A DNA stretch of 10,551 nt, from assembly GCA_004151065.3 (NCBI GenBank), contig NWUY0303885356.1:1-10551 (forward strand), read 5' to 3'. Position numbers and translations under genes: made by a program. Shown one piece after another: positions 1 to 7,929 of this stretch (position 1 is the stretch's first letter; every line of letters starts with the position of its first letter). The notes under the pieces are model-generated. The model did not search any database, had not been told where the DNA came from, and saw only the letters and a list, made by a program, of their open reading frames with translations. Source of the stretch: Larix sibirica (lineage: Eukaryota > Streptophyta > Pinopsida > Pinales > Pinaceae).

Positions 1-205
1 TAGCACCAAATAATCATAATTTAATTAATGATTAAGGTACTAAGGTACAATATTGCTCTAACAAAGACATCATGAGCTTTTACTCCCTAAACCATCATCT
101 CCTGAAAAATAATAATATCATGCGTTAGCAAATCAAGAAGCCTCTTGAGGAAATTAAAGTCAGTGTGCCCCCAACTCCCCTCACATTTAAGGACATAAGT
201 TTCAT
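1..205 (-). pseudogene. LINE ORF2 start: endonuclease (APE/EEP type) N-terminal fragment, frameshifted
   Basis: Translation from the ATG at 205-203 begins MKLMSLNVRGVG, the typical opening of plant LINE ORF2 proteins, where the Asn of the N-V-R-G motif belongs to the endonuclease active site. A frameshift between about 190 and 153, near a G run, moves the frame. The shifted frame then reads FNFLKRLLDLLTHDIIIFQE, with the Glu of F-Q-E (codon 101-99) matching the catalytic metal-binding Glu of AP-endonuclease-like domains. A TAG at 89-87 follows, and the same frame then continues G-V-K-A-H-D-V-F. In intact elements this domain nicks target DNA to prime reverse transcription. Only about 65 codons are in the window, and the frameshift plus stop make it non-functional. 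Confidence 0.7.
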
Positions 206-1318
206 CAAGGAACTTGGTTGGAGGGCATTGAAGCTCTAAGGGCCCTAACATTTACCGGCATGTTCTTAGGAAGAGATGGATCAACTGATCCAAAAAGGGA
301 TTGAGAAACCCCATTACCATTAAAATCCAACGCAAAACCATTGTGCACCACTCCTTCCTTAGTATTCTTCCTTCTATTCAATTGCTTCTTTCTTATAGTA
401 GCATTTTGACGTGAACCTTGAGACTCAAACTTGTCCTCCTTATGAACAGACTTTACGAAAAATACTGATAAGGGATCTTTAACCAACATATCCTTAAGGA
501 ACAAGGGATTATAACACAGGACTAGAAAAGTCAATTGCCACCTTTGTCACTTCTCCAATGGATAAATCCATCAAAGAGTCACCAACTCCAATCCAAATAC
601 AGGTCTCATTTGAAGAAAAAAACACCACCTGGGTGAGACACCAAAAGGACTTCACGATCTTTCGACAATTTAGATAATTCTGAAGAAAAAATAGACAAGT
701 TGGGAACCCCATTAATAGACAACACAGGGTTAACAACCACTCCCCTAGATCCACCCTTCGATTGCTCAAGGAAATCAGACAACACAATCTCCCTAGTGTC
801 TATAGACACATTTAGGTCAGAAATCCCACCAAAGGATCTGACAACAACTTCTCCTTCCAAATTGGAGCTCGAGAATTGACTATCAAGTAACATAATGGCA
901 TAATCATAGTTGAAGAGAGTCGAGTTAGGGACCCCATTAGTCATAAGATACATATTTATAGACACCACCCTAGAACAAAGCTTTGAATTCACATTTTCAA
1001 GTTTCTCCAACTATAGAGGCATAACCCCACCCTTCTCAACAAAGGATGCTTGAAATGAAAATTCAGCTTTTTTAATAAAATTAATTTCTTCTTCATTGAG
1101 AGATTTATAAAACTAGGGAAACAATTTTTTTAACTTACCCGCAAACATGGCATCATCCTCCAAAGCCTTTGAGGAGCGTTCACATGTAATGTTCCCTCTA
1201 CAACCTCATTTTCAGATCCAAAATCACTACTAAATTCAGTGCTTGATAAAACCCTAATAGGATTTCCTTTCACTCCATCCTGCTATTGAAAAACCGCCTG
1301 ACTAGAGCATAAATCTGG

Positions 1319-1360
1319 ACACGAATATTTGAGATGCCCTGTCTTTCTACAGGAATGACA
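1319..1360 (-). other. CCHC zinc knuckle of LINE ORF1
   Basis: The minus strand encodes CHSCRKTGHLKYSC, an exact C-X2-C-X4-H-X4-C zinc knuckle with the usual Gly before the His. Such knuckles bind single-stranded nucleic acid in gag and LINE ORF1 proteins. All four metal ligands survive although a TAG lies six codons upstream (1378-1376). It shares frame with the DUF4283 segment upstream. Confidence 0.85.
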
Positions 1361-1534
1361 CCTAAACGATATCTTCTAGGAATCCAAATGTTGAGTTATA
1401 ACTCGATCTCCCCTCCTGATTTCAATCTCCTCTGCAAGCCCCAACAATATATCAAATTCAACTAACACACGAGCCATATGCTTATCCACATGTAAAAAAA
1501 ATCATCGAAGTATACAAAATTCCCTACCGCATTA

Positions 1535-1870
1535 GCCACTTTTGATAAAAATATTTTTCGGCCACAATTCTAGAGGGAACCTGGGAAGAAGCATCCATAA
1601 GTTCCTTTTCTTCAATTGTTCCTTGAATGGGTTAAAACAGGGGTGCCAATGACTCAAACAAAAAGAACCTTTATCTATAATCCATGTTTTATTCATAATA
1701 TTTTCCAAATCTTCTACAGACAAGAACTGAAAACTTAACCAACCATTCATCAACCTACTAAATCGAGGACAATAGCCTAGCAAGGGCTTCTGGAACAACA
1801 TTATCCAATTTAGACTCTCTTCTCTATTCAATTTAATATATTCCATTGTACCCACTAAAGCTATAGTGGC
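1535..1870 (-). other. DUF4283-like domain of LINE ORF1
   Basis: Within the open segment 2077-1532 (181 residues), about residues 70-181 read as the DUF4283-type fold of plant LINE ORF1 proteins. Landmarks are A-L-V-G near residue 73, L-N-W-I near 89, N-G-W-L-S-F-Q-F near 111, W-I-I-D-K-G-S-F near 132, L-S-H-W-H-P-C-F-N-P near 141 and N-L-W-M-L-L-P-R-F-P-L-E-L-W near 159. The domain usually sits directly before the CCHC knuckle, as it does here. The matching frame is lost at the TAA 1534-1532, continues shifted by one as A-N-A-V-G-N-F-V-Y-F, then returns to the first frame after the T run at about 1494-1501. Confidence 0.7.
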
Positions 1871-2450
1871 GAGACTTTCAACTCTTTCCATGTTCACATC
1901 CTTACCCAGGGTCAAAGAAATGTTAGCAGATCTCGCCTTGTATGTTTTCACTAGACGTTTTTCTTTTGCACCCAAGCCTCGCCTGCGAGAACTCTTACCC
2001 AAAAAACCTTCTGAAAATATTTTGTCTAAAGAGTGTTGAACAAGCAAGGACTTTTGAGCTTTCTTACCCCCAGTCACTCCATCACCAAGCCACCCCCTCC
2101 ATTCGGACCAATATCTTCACCTTCTACATAACACTTTCAGGAATCCCCAAACCATCTTTTACATAACTAACAAACTCATTCTTCAAAGTCACCCAAACAC
2201 AAGTGGATTTTTGGAGGCCTCTAGGTGGCTCAAAACAAGGCTTTTCCATACTACCATAGTCTCCTTCGCACCTGTAGAACCAATGTGAGTACACACATTG
2301 TTTACATCAATATGCTGTGAACGAGGAGTACTGAAATTTCCCAACTTGACCATTTGAAAAGCTACCAGGTACAAGCCCTCCCAATGAAAACCTACCTTAA
2401 CCCTCTGACTCCTGGCCACCTATCGAAATGTCCAAAGACAACCTCGTGGA

Positions 2451-2579
2451 TTAAAAAAAAAACCTTTTTTGCCATGATTGACATATAGATACGAACTTTT
2501 TAAGCTCGTCACATTTAAAAACCCCTCCTGCCCATAGGGCATCATCATCCACCCAACTAAAGTCTTCCATTTCAACCAT
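2451..2579 (-). pseudogene. LINE ORF1 N-terminal segment
   Basis: The frame opens with MVEMEDFSWVDDDALWAGG and runs 42 codons to a TAA at 2453-2451. Its acidic start rich in Asp and Trp looks like real coding sequence. It stops inside a homopolymer (ten A on the plus strand, 2453-2462), the kind of place where an indel shifts frame. The ATG is chosen because no coding-like frame continues upstream of it. I place it in ORF1 by position and orientation, not by a named domain. Confidence 0.45.
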
Positions 2580-2754
2580 TATAACAATGGAACAAACAAC
2601 GACGAATGCCTAGTCAACAACCCCATCAAACTACAGAGATTAGACACCCTCCAATCACGCCCTTTCCATTGCAAAACCCTACTCCTCTCCCCATTCAACT
2701 ATATCCCCAATGTTGTTTTTCTCCAGTGAATTGACATCCATAAATGAGTTTGCA

Positions 2755-2910
2755 TATCAAAGTCTTCGTTTTTTATCATTTAAAGCTAAGTCATTATTTT
2801 CTAACTTTGTTTCATCTTCACTAATGCCTTTTTATCAAAATCTTCATTTTTTATCATTTAAAGCTAAGTCATTATTTTCTAACTTTGTTTCATCTTCATT
2901 AATGCCTTTT
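2755..2910. repeat. Tandem duplication, two 78-bp copies
   Basis: Copy 1 is 2755-2832 and copy 2 is 2833-2910, directly adjacent. By eye they match at 75 of 78 positions, and all three differences are transitions (two G/A, one C/T on the plus strand). Similarity ends right after a T run at both copy ends. Because 78 is a multiple of three, a plus-strand reading frame of 99 codons (2710-3009) stays open through both copies. That frame is rich in Ser, Phe and Leu from AT-rich sequence and resembles no protein I know, so I do not call it a gene. Confidence 0.95.
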
Positions 2911-3048
2911 TCTTTTGTAAGTTCACCATCTTCTTATAAGGCATCTTGTCTCATTTTCTATTTTCCAAAATCTAATTTTTCAAAGAGAGCAATTTTTTAT
3001 ATTACTTAATACTAATTGCAATTTGATTTCCAATAATTTAGCTACAAT

Positions 3049-3134
3049 AGTCGGGTCTGCACAAAGAGAAACTAGACAACCTTCTAAATTTAGTTGGGTA
3101 TGCATAAAGAGAAACTATACAACCTTCTAAATGT
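3049..3134. repeat. Tandem repeat, two 43-bp copies
   Basis: Copy 1 is 3049-3091 and copy 2 is 3092-3134, matching at 38 of 43 positions. The shared core includes AAAGAGAAACTA and ACAACCTTCTAAAT. It lies only about 140 bp from the 78-bp duplication but is unrelated in sequence. No coding or structural RNA role is evident. Confidence 0.9.
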
Positions 3135-4050
3135 TTGATACTTGTTGAAGACTTATGTTTGGCATTCACCATAATAGTTTGCCATTTTGGCTTCGAAGTG
3201 CAGATCTTATGGATGATCTGAACCGCTAATTAAAATGTTCTCGTCTTCGATTCATCGAGAAGAAAGAATTTATGGTAGATCAGTTAAGGGTAATAACTTA
3301 AATATGTTTAATTGATATAAACAAGGGTATGACTCTCTATCAATTGATTTTTACTTTTCTTCACTCTTATATCCACTTGACTTCTAATTTATGTTGGAAG
3401 ATGGAAACAAAATAACAAACATGTAAGGAATAAAAATAGGACACTGGAAGTGAGGCACAAACAGTGAAAAGAAATAGAAAAGACAAATGGATCATGAGTG
3501 GGTGAAGAAACAAGACATAGGCACGGAAAATAATTAATATATGTATATTTGTGTGTTTTGTGTTTAATTTGTGCTTTGAAAGTAAGTGGAAGGAAAAAGG
3601 GCATCGAATGAAAAAGAAAACAATAGTAAATCAGTGAGAAATTTGCAGGTACAGAGACCTAAGCACTGACACTGCTTGATATGAGGTAAAGGTGACCAGC
3701 AAAATAATTGGTAGGAAAATACATATTATATTCCATAATGAACAAATTATGATCATTGTTTATACACTGTAGGTGAGTTATATATTGTATTGGAGTGCTT
3801 ACTACTGCAGCAAGACCCAAGTTTGATACTCGGTCTTTTCTCTATGTGACAACGATCTACTCGAGTGGCCACAGTGGCATACCATTTGCTTGTTCATCGT
3901 CAAATATTTTCGAATATATTTGGGATTCATGTAATGAGAGAAGATACCACGAGATTCCCCAACCAGTCAAGAGTGGTAAAAAACTTTCCACTCGTGAGAT
4001 ATCTTTACAGCTTTCCATGGTTATAATACAAGAGCACAATCACTGGGAAA
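3135..4050. other. Intergenic, no gene recognised
   Basis: AT-rich sequence between the tandem repeats and the 3' end of the CBS gene. Open frames here (for example 3389-3604 and 3857-4039 on the minus strand, 3795-4073 on the plus strand) are short, compositionally simple, or unlike any known protein. The right-hand part may still belong to the gene's 3' untranslated region if polyadenylation lies further downstream than the signal proposed near 4070. Confidence 0.5.
3971..3993. repeat. Short inverted repeat (hairpin potential)
   Basis: GAGTGG at 3971-3976 is answered by CCACTC at 3988-3993, with inner AAA and TTT able to extend the stem after a one-base bulge. On the minus strand it would fall 240-265 bases past the CBS gene stop codon. 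A stem of this size is common by chance. Confidence 0.35.
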
Positions 4051-4234
4051 TAAAAAGAGTACAGTCCCTTTAATTTAGTAAATCATACACCACATAGAGA
4101 ACAAAAATATCTGAGGAGCTGCATTAGCAATAAGTCCTGAACTGCGCAAGAGTTATTGCCATATGAGAAAAACCCATGAAATTTACTCGGATTGTCTCTC
4201 TTTGATTCTGTTCTTCTTTCCCATGTTCTGCCTG
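4050..4234 (-). other. Probable 3' untranslated region of the CBS-domain gene
   Basis: This follows the TAG at 4237-4235 on the minus strand and contains no coding-like continuation. The extent is inferred: a candidate ATTAAA signal at 4074-4069 is followed by a T-rich stretch (minus-strand CTCTTTTTATTTCCC). No canonical AATAAA was seen in the first few hundred bases, so a longer UTR is possible. Confidence 0.4.
4069..4074 (-). terminator. Candidate poly(A) signal ATTAAA
   Basis: Minus-strand ATTAAA, a common variant of AATAAA, lies about 160 bases after the stop codon, with U-rich sequence downstream and TGTATGA upstream. Plant poly(A) signals are loose, so this is a weak call. Confidence 0.22.
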
Positions 4235-4471
4235 CTATCTGTTGATATGTGAAGCCGGACTCACCAAGCTAAATAAATGCTGAGAGGTCAAGAAGCCAAC
4301 TGCTCTTCCCGCTGGGTAACCAAACGCACCATCGTAATTAGACTCTGACTTGACAACCACAATCATTCTATATTTTTGGTCAAGAAGGAAAGCAATTGCC
4401 CGACCAATAGATGTACAAGATGTCACAAACGGGGGAGAGCTCCTCATCATGCTTGAGAGTTGTGCATTTAA
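4235..4471 (-). CDS. CBSPPR1: CBS gene terminal exon encoding CBS2, 78 codons plus stop
   Basis: The acceptor GAAATGCAG precedes L-N-A-Q-L-S-S-M-M-R. An ATG sits just upstream of the acceptor (4477-4475), but it is intronic, since the conserved Leu after C-N-E is reached only by splicing at 4472. CBS2 runs from S-S-M-M-R through T-S-I-G-R-A-I-A-F-L-L and R-M-I-V-V-V to V-G-F-L-T-S-Q-H-L-F. Between the two core strands lies an insertion of about 15 residues rich in Ser, Gly, Asn and Tyr. The protein ends S-P-A-S-H-I-N-R before TAG. The Asp usual in the T-x-x-D position is His here. Confidence 0.85.
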   Translation of the reverse strand, partial: LNAQLSSMMRSSPPFVTSCTSIGRAIAFLLDQKYRMIVVVKSESNYDGAFGYPAGRAVGFLTSQHLFSLVSPASHINR

Positions 4472-7400
4472 CTGCATTTCAGGTATAACAACAGAGAAGT
4501 TATCTGAAATGAACTTTTAAGATACACACATTCTTGAGGGGAAGAAAAAAATCATTTCATTTTACGGAACACTCCTAACATCAATAAAATAATCATATAC
4601 AAAAGCATAATAGTGAATATAGATGGTAAAAACAGCAGACAAGTTGTGCACAGAGGCTATTTCTTATCTTGCTTACTGTAGTTAACTACAAGGAAAACAG
4701 TAACAGAATCCAAACAGGTATATTAATAAAATCAGCGACTCTGATATCAGACGATTCAACACTTTCCCTACTGGTTAACTAACTTCCAAAGCAAAGCTAG
4801 TGGATAAATATAGCATCAGGCATGACAATAATGAGTGTCAAATGACATCAGGTACCGAAAGTATTACTCGTAGTATGTTGGCCTCTGCGGAACCTTTATT
4901 GCTCAGGGCTAACATCATCAGATGCAAATTATACTTCTAGAACAGACATAAAGTATATGTTTTCTCAGATGTCAATGACAAGAAGAGGTACCACATGATT
5001 ACCCTGTCCTCATAAAAGAGTACATTAATGTGTATACAACTATTGCAATATTAAAACCCGTATTTGAAACCGTTATGAGCTGAGATAACATTCTATATAT
5101 GCTATCAAAAATACTCCAATGGTCTTCAGCTTTGCACTAGAAATACTATCTTAGCACTAGTGTGAACCACTTGGAATACAGAAGAGTGACAATATGGGAA
5201 GAAAACCGAAAGAAATGGGGGCTGCATCCAAGGTGCAAAGCACGGGATTTGAAGAGCACAAAGTGGAAGACAATGAGTTGACAAGAGTGGGATACCACAT
5301 GGAGAAGTGGGCCAAAAGAGTGCTTTAAATAACCTGCCAGGAACCAAAGGCCTCCTTTCGACATGGATAGTTGAGATTTATCCGACGTGAAATGTTTCAT
5401 CTCCCGAAGCCAACTTCGACTACATTTTGGTTAGGACGTATGAGGTAAGGTAAGGTGAAGTATTGGTTACAATTGTCTCTTGTTTGACAATAATATATTT
5501 CCATTTGGGTATTTTTTGTGGTTTAAAGTCAAACTGCCACAGAATTTTTCTCCCTTCGAAAGTTCAGCAGGCTGTCATGATCAGCAGAGTTGCAAAGATT
5601 GCCCAATTGTCTAGTCTGTGATTGATGTGTAGAGAACTTCTTAAAGGTTGCTCACACAGCAGATTTTATAGCAGTTCTGATTCAATTTAAGAGTCAAAGT
5701 TTACTCCACAAACACTTTTCTCTCTGAGTTTGACAAAAGCATGATGTTTAAGATCTCTGAAATTCCTCCCAAAAAATTTAAGGGCTATAAAAAGAAAAAG
5801 TTCATGGTACTATTCATGATCCACTGAATCTTTTCAACAGGTTACATTTGCTTCATTTCTACAAATGGTTGAATCCACAAGGAACTGAAAGGATACATTT
5901 TTGCCTTGTTGAAGTTCCATACTGGCAATTGGTTTAACAAAAGTGTCAATCTTGAGAAATAAACAAGCAATATTACCGTGTGGTATACCCTCTAGGTAGT
6001 AACAGTTATCTAAAACCAATATGCCAGTATTGACACCTAAAGGGAATATAGCAATGTTACACCAAATTTCCCCTAGGGTTACACTTGTGTTTTAGGGCTT
6101 TTTCACTTGAAGTGGAGGTTTGAGAGGTAACATGAGATGTCGGAAAGAGAAGGATTAGATCGGACCATCCCCCCTTGATGTTGAACATGGCCCATCTGAA
6201 GATAGGACCTCCTCAAAACACCATAGTACCAATACCAACACTATTCCACAACCAGGGAAAGGGGGTCTTTGGTGGATATCTAAAAGGAGGAGCCACTTAA
6301 GGGTGTTGCAAATAGGATGTCCCATGACAACAAATATCATAGTGTAGAAAAATAACATCCACACAAACAAGTTGAAAATCCTCTGTAGTGTCATCAATAG
6401 AGGAAAGCAGGACATACGGTGTGGACCTTTCATTTCATATTGTGTTAGCAACATCATCTAGAATATTTATGTCACATAATATTACTCCTACAAGTTGATC
6501 AATCCTCAGAAGATAAACAGTGCAAGACTTGGAGATAAGACTCCATATGACATACTTATAGAAAGCTCCTCAACTATGCCGCGTGAAGCGTCATACAGAC
6601 TCTAGATTAACTCTAATATTGTCATATCTTCCATCTAGACCTAAGTAATAAAAGAATCAATTAAGTTGGGATACCCCCTCAGGCTTGGCTAGAGTTAGGC
6701 TTGAAGTGAGATGTTATGAGTTAGGTGACAGTGCCAAGCAACCTTTGTTGCCACCTAGATTGTGCTAGTGGGTTGGGATCTTTCCTGCTTAAGTATAAAT
6801 TGGGAACAAGCCTCACCCTGCATCAGCACCAACATGAATTATTATGCCAGATATGTATAACTAGCTTCTTTGGTACTACAAGGATTCCTCAGCCCTAGAT
6901 GCTAGGAGTGTCTTTGCTTCTTCTTTAACATCTTTCTCTAGTACCAACATAAGGGTTTTGAAGCCACCAAAAGTTACTCCCCAGGTCCCCATCACCCCAG
7001 GCCATTATTCCACAGGTTCTTGATGTTGACATCTCTATTACAGGGATAAATGATGAGAGCAATTAGCCCACCCATTTTATTCTGTGGATGGGCTTATCTG
7101 TCTTGGTCTACCCCTTTTGCCAGCTATTCTTTACTGTTACTTATTTAGATATATTTTCTCTTTTACTCGTTGCTGGGAGATTTGTTTTGCACTCCCTTTA
7201 TTGCTGTTAATGCGTGTTGTATTCTCAATTCCCACTGACCTACTTTGGTCATCCATGGACATTTATAAAATTTCAATTGCTAAATATGTATTAGAAGAAA
7301 AGGTAACATTTTATTACATCATAAGAGTTGCAACAGTCACCACCTCAAAAAGCTCCTGGATGTAAATAATTTTATTAGAACACAATTTTAGATGAGTTTG

Positions 7401-7929
7401 GAAAAGGTTGAAACAGATCAAAATAGAAAGAACTGTTCAAGGTGGAGATATACATTCCTATGTCTATATATTTGTAGGAAAAACTTACTTCTACATGCTC
7501 ACAATATAAAACCATTTTAGTTATAAGTGACAATCTTCTTGATTAAAGAATGGCAGGGCTTTGGAACATGGTAAAAAATAGCACTAACCTCATTACAATC
7601 TTCACGATATACAACACCAATACAGTGTCCCCACTGATCTGTCACAGGTACAACATTCTCTCTGAAAAAACGCATTACAACTTTGCACAGCTGCAGGCTC
7701 GCAGGTAATGGATTTGCTTCCAGGTATGGTAGCATTATTTTCTCTACAGGATCCTCAAGTGAAACCTATAAAATTTGACAAACTTTATGGAAATCTGTTT
7801 CCAAAACCAACCATATCTATTGATTAAACAATTTAAATATGACAGAACAAAGAAATATACCCTTTCTAGAATATATGGACTAAGGTGGTTATCAGTGAAT
7901 CCAGAGATGGCCTGAAGGCGCACAACAGC
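4235..7929 (-). CDS. CBSPPR1: C-terminal part of a PPR-CBS family protein (CBSPPR1-like), three exons
   Basis: Three minus-strand exons (7929-7861, 7765-7589, 4471-4235) join in phase 0 through GT-AG introns to give 160 residues ending in TAG, with no stops or frameshifts. The product carries two CBS motifs, which form adenosine-ligand-sensing Bateman modules. CBS1 includes V-V-P-V-T-D-Q-W-G-H-C-I-G-V-V-Y-R-E-D and CBS2 includes S-M-M-R-S-S-P-P-F-V, R-M-I-V-V-V and V-G-F-L-T. The phrase from REDCNEL to SSMMRS followed by T-S-I-G-R strongly resembles, from memory, the C-terminus of Arabidopsis CBSPPR1 (At5g10690), a pentatricopeptide protein with terminal CBS domains. The PPR part, which in this family would bind organellar RNA, is not in the exons seen, so the fusion is inferred. 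The N-terminus, start codon and promoter are not seen. CBS identity is firm; the PPR-CBS assignment is moderate. It could be another CBS protein. Confidence 0.75.
4472..7588 (-). other. 3117-bp intron, no gene recognised inside
   Basis: The minus strand begins GTTAGTGC and ends with the pyrimidine-containing tract leading to GAAATGCAG. Both flanking exons are in phase 0 and read through continuously. The interior holds no identifiable transposon domain, tRNA or rRNA. Open frames inside (5146-5400, 5834-6019 and 6155-6457 minus; 7084-7365 plus) match nothing I recognise. A 44-codon plus-strand frame at 5194-5328 looks more protein-like than the rest. A small imperfect hairpin lies at 7065-7094. 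Introns of several kilobases are usual in large plant genomes. Confidence 0.7.
7589..7765 (-). CDS. CBSPPR1: CBS gene exon encoding CBS1, 59 codons
   Basis: The acceptor is TTTTATAG before GTTTCACTTG and the donor is GAG followed by GTTAGTGC. At 177 bp it is 59 codons in phase 0. It encodes P-V-E-K-I-M-L-P-Y-L-E-A, then the CBS1 core with N-V-V-P-V-T-D and G-V-V-Y-R-E-D-C. The Asp of R-E-D sits where CBS domains usually bind the ligand ribose. Reading past the donor gives V-S-A-I-F-Y and a stop, unlike the family, which supports splicing here. Confidence 0.85.
7766..7860 (-). other. 95-bp GT-AG intron
   Basis: On the minus strand it starts GTATATTTC and ends AAATTTTATAG. It is T-rich and of typical plant minimum-size class. 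Its length is not a multiple of three; retention would shift the frame and reach a TAG within the following exon. Confidence 0.75.
7861..7929 (-). CDS. CBSPPR1: CBS gene exon (third from the end), 23 codons
   Basis: The acceptor is TGTCTGCAG and the donor GTATAT, and the exon is 69 bp, exactly 23 codons in phase 0. The peptide begins A-V-V-R-L-Q-A-I-S-G-F and ends S-P-Y-I-L-E-R, leading into CBS1. It fits directly onto the next exon in frame, which supports both splice choices. Such a short exon would be missed by length-based gene calling. Confidence 0.75.

Larger units (their letters stand above)
205..2579 (-). pseudogene. LINE ORF1 (gag-like nucleic-acid-binding protein), multiply broken
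   Basis: About 790 codons from the ATG at 2579 to the TGA at 207-205. ORF1 proteins of this class bind the element RNA. Recognisable blocks: an N-terminal segment (2579-2451) ending at a stop beside a 10-base A/T run; an open segment 2419-2189; a longer open segment 2077-1532 with a basic stretch and the DUF4283-like domain; the CCHC knuckle at 1360-1319; an open segment 1010-606 containing E-V-L-L-V-S-H-P-G-G-V-F-F-F; and a C-terminal segment 534-205 with a Lys/Arg-rich patch. The TAA at 1534-1532 and the frame change near the T run at 1501-1494 compensate, since the frames on both sides agree. A TAG at 1378-1376 sits just before the knuckle. Coordinates mark the extent of the relic, not an expressed protein. 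Confidence 0.72.
1..2700 (-). mobile_element. Degraded plant LINE (non-LTR retrotransposon), 5' part, truncated by window edge
   Basis: On the minus strand, broken reading frames follow the order expected of a plant L1-like LINE: an ORF1 N-terminus near 2579, a DUF4283-like region (about 1870-1535), a CCHC zinc knuckle (1360-1319), an ORF1 C-terminal tail ending at 205, then the start of an ORF2 endonuclease domain running off position 1. The reverse transcriptase would lie left of the window. The copy carries several frameshifts and in-frame stops, so it is dead as it stands. The 5' boundary is not visible; I place it near 2700 because the sequence beyond changes to AT-rich tandem repeats. 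No target-site duplication can be checked, since the 3' end is missing. There are no LTRs, integrase or protease, which argues against an LTR element. Confidence 0.8.

Noticed and set aside
2710-3009. 99-codon plus-strand frame with a 26-residue internal repeat
   Set aside because: The repeat comes from the 78-bp DNA duplication; composition is Ser/Phe/Leu-rich from AT-rich DNA, and no domain or homologue is recognised.
3238-3266. Small inverted repeat TTCTCG / CGAGAA, considered as a structured RNA
   Set aside because: Only six pairs, with no surrounding conserved structure; expected by chance in sequence of this length.
3389-3604. 71-codon minus-strand hydrophobic frame resembling a membrane peptide
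   Set aside because: Its Phe/Leu/Cys-rich content follows from purine-rich plus-strand sequence; no conserved motif or gene context.
3857-4039. 60-codon minus-strand frame downstream of the CBS gene stop
   Set aside because: It lies in the probable 3' untranslated or flanking region, follows the gene's TAG in a separate frame and shows no domain.
4475-4477. ATG that would start an 80-residue single-exon CBS2 protein
   Set aside because: It overlaps the intron end (GAAATGCAG). Splicing at 4472 joins the preceding exon in phase and restores a complete CBS pair.
5146-5400. 84-codon minus-strand frame inside the long intron (and an overlapping one at 5126-5347)
   Set aside because: They overlap the more protein-like plus-strand frame at 5194-5328 and look like its antisense shadow: many His, Ser, Phe and Cys, no motif.
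5834-6019. 61-codon minus-strand frame suspected to be retrotransposon polyprotein
   Set aside because: No protease, reverse transcriptase or integrase motif could be found in it or in neighbouring frames.
6155-6457. 100-codon minus-strand frame suspected to be a transposon coding fragment
   Set aside because: Looked for reverse transcriptase YxDD, integrase and transposase signatures and found none; left as unclassified intron sequence.
7084-7365. 93-codon plus-strand hydrophobic frame
   Set aside because: Leu/Ile/Phe/Tyr-rich from T-rich DNA, antisense to the gene within its intron, with no recognisable transporter motif.
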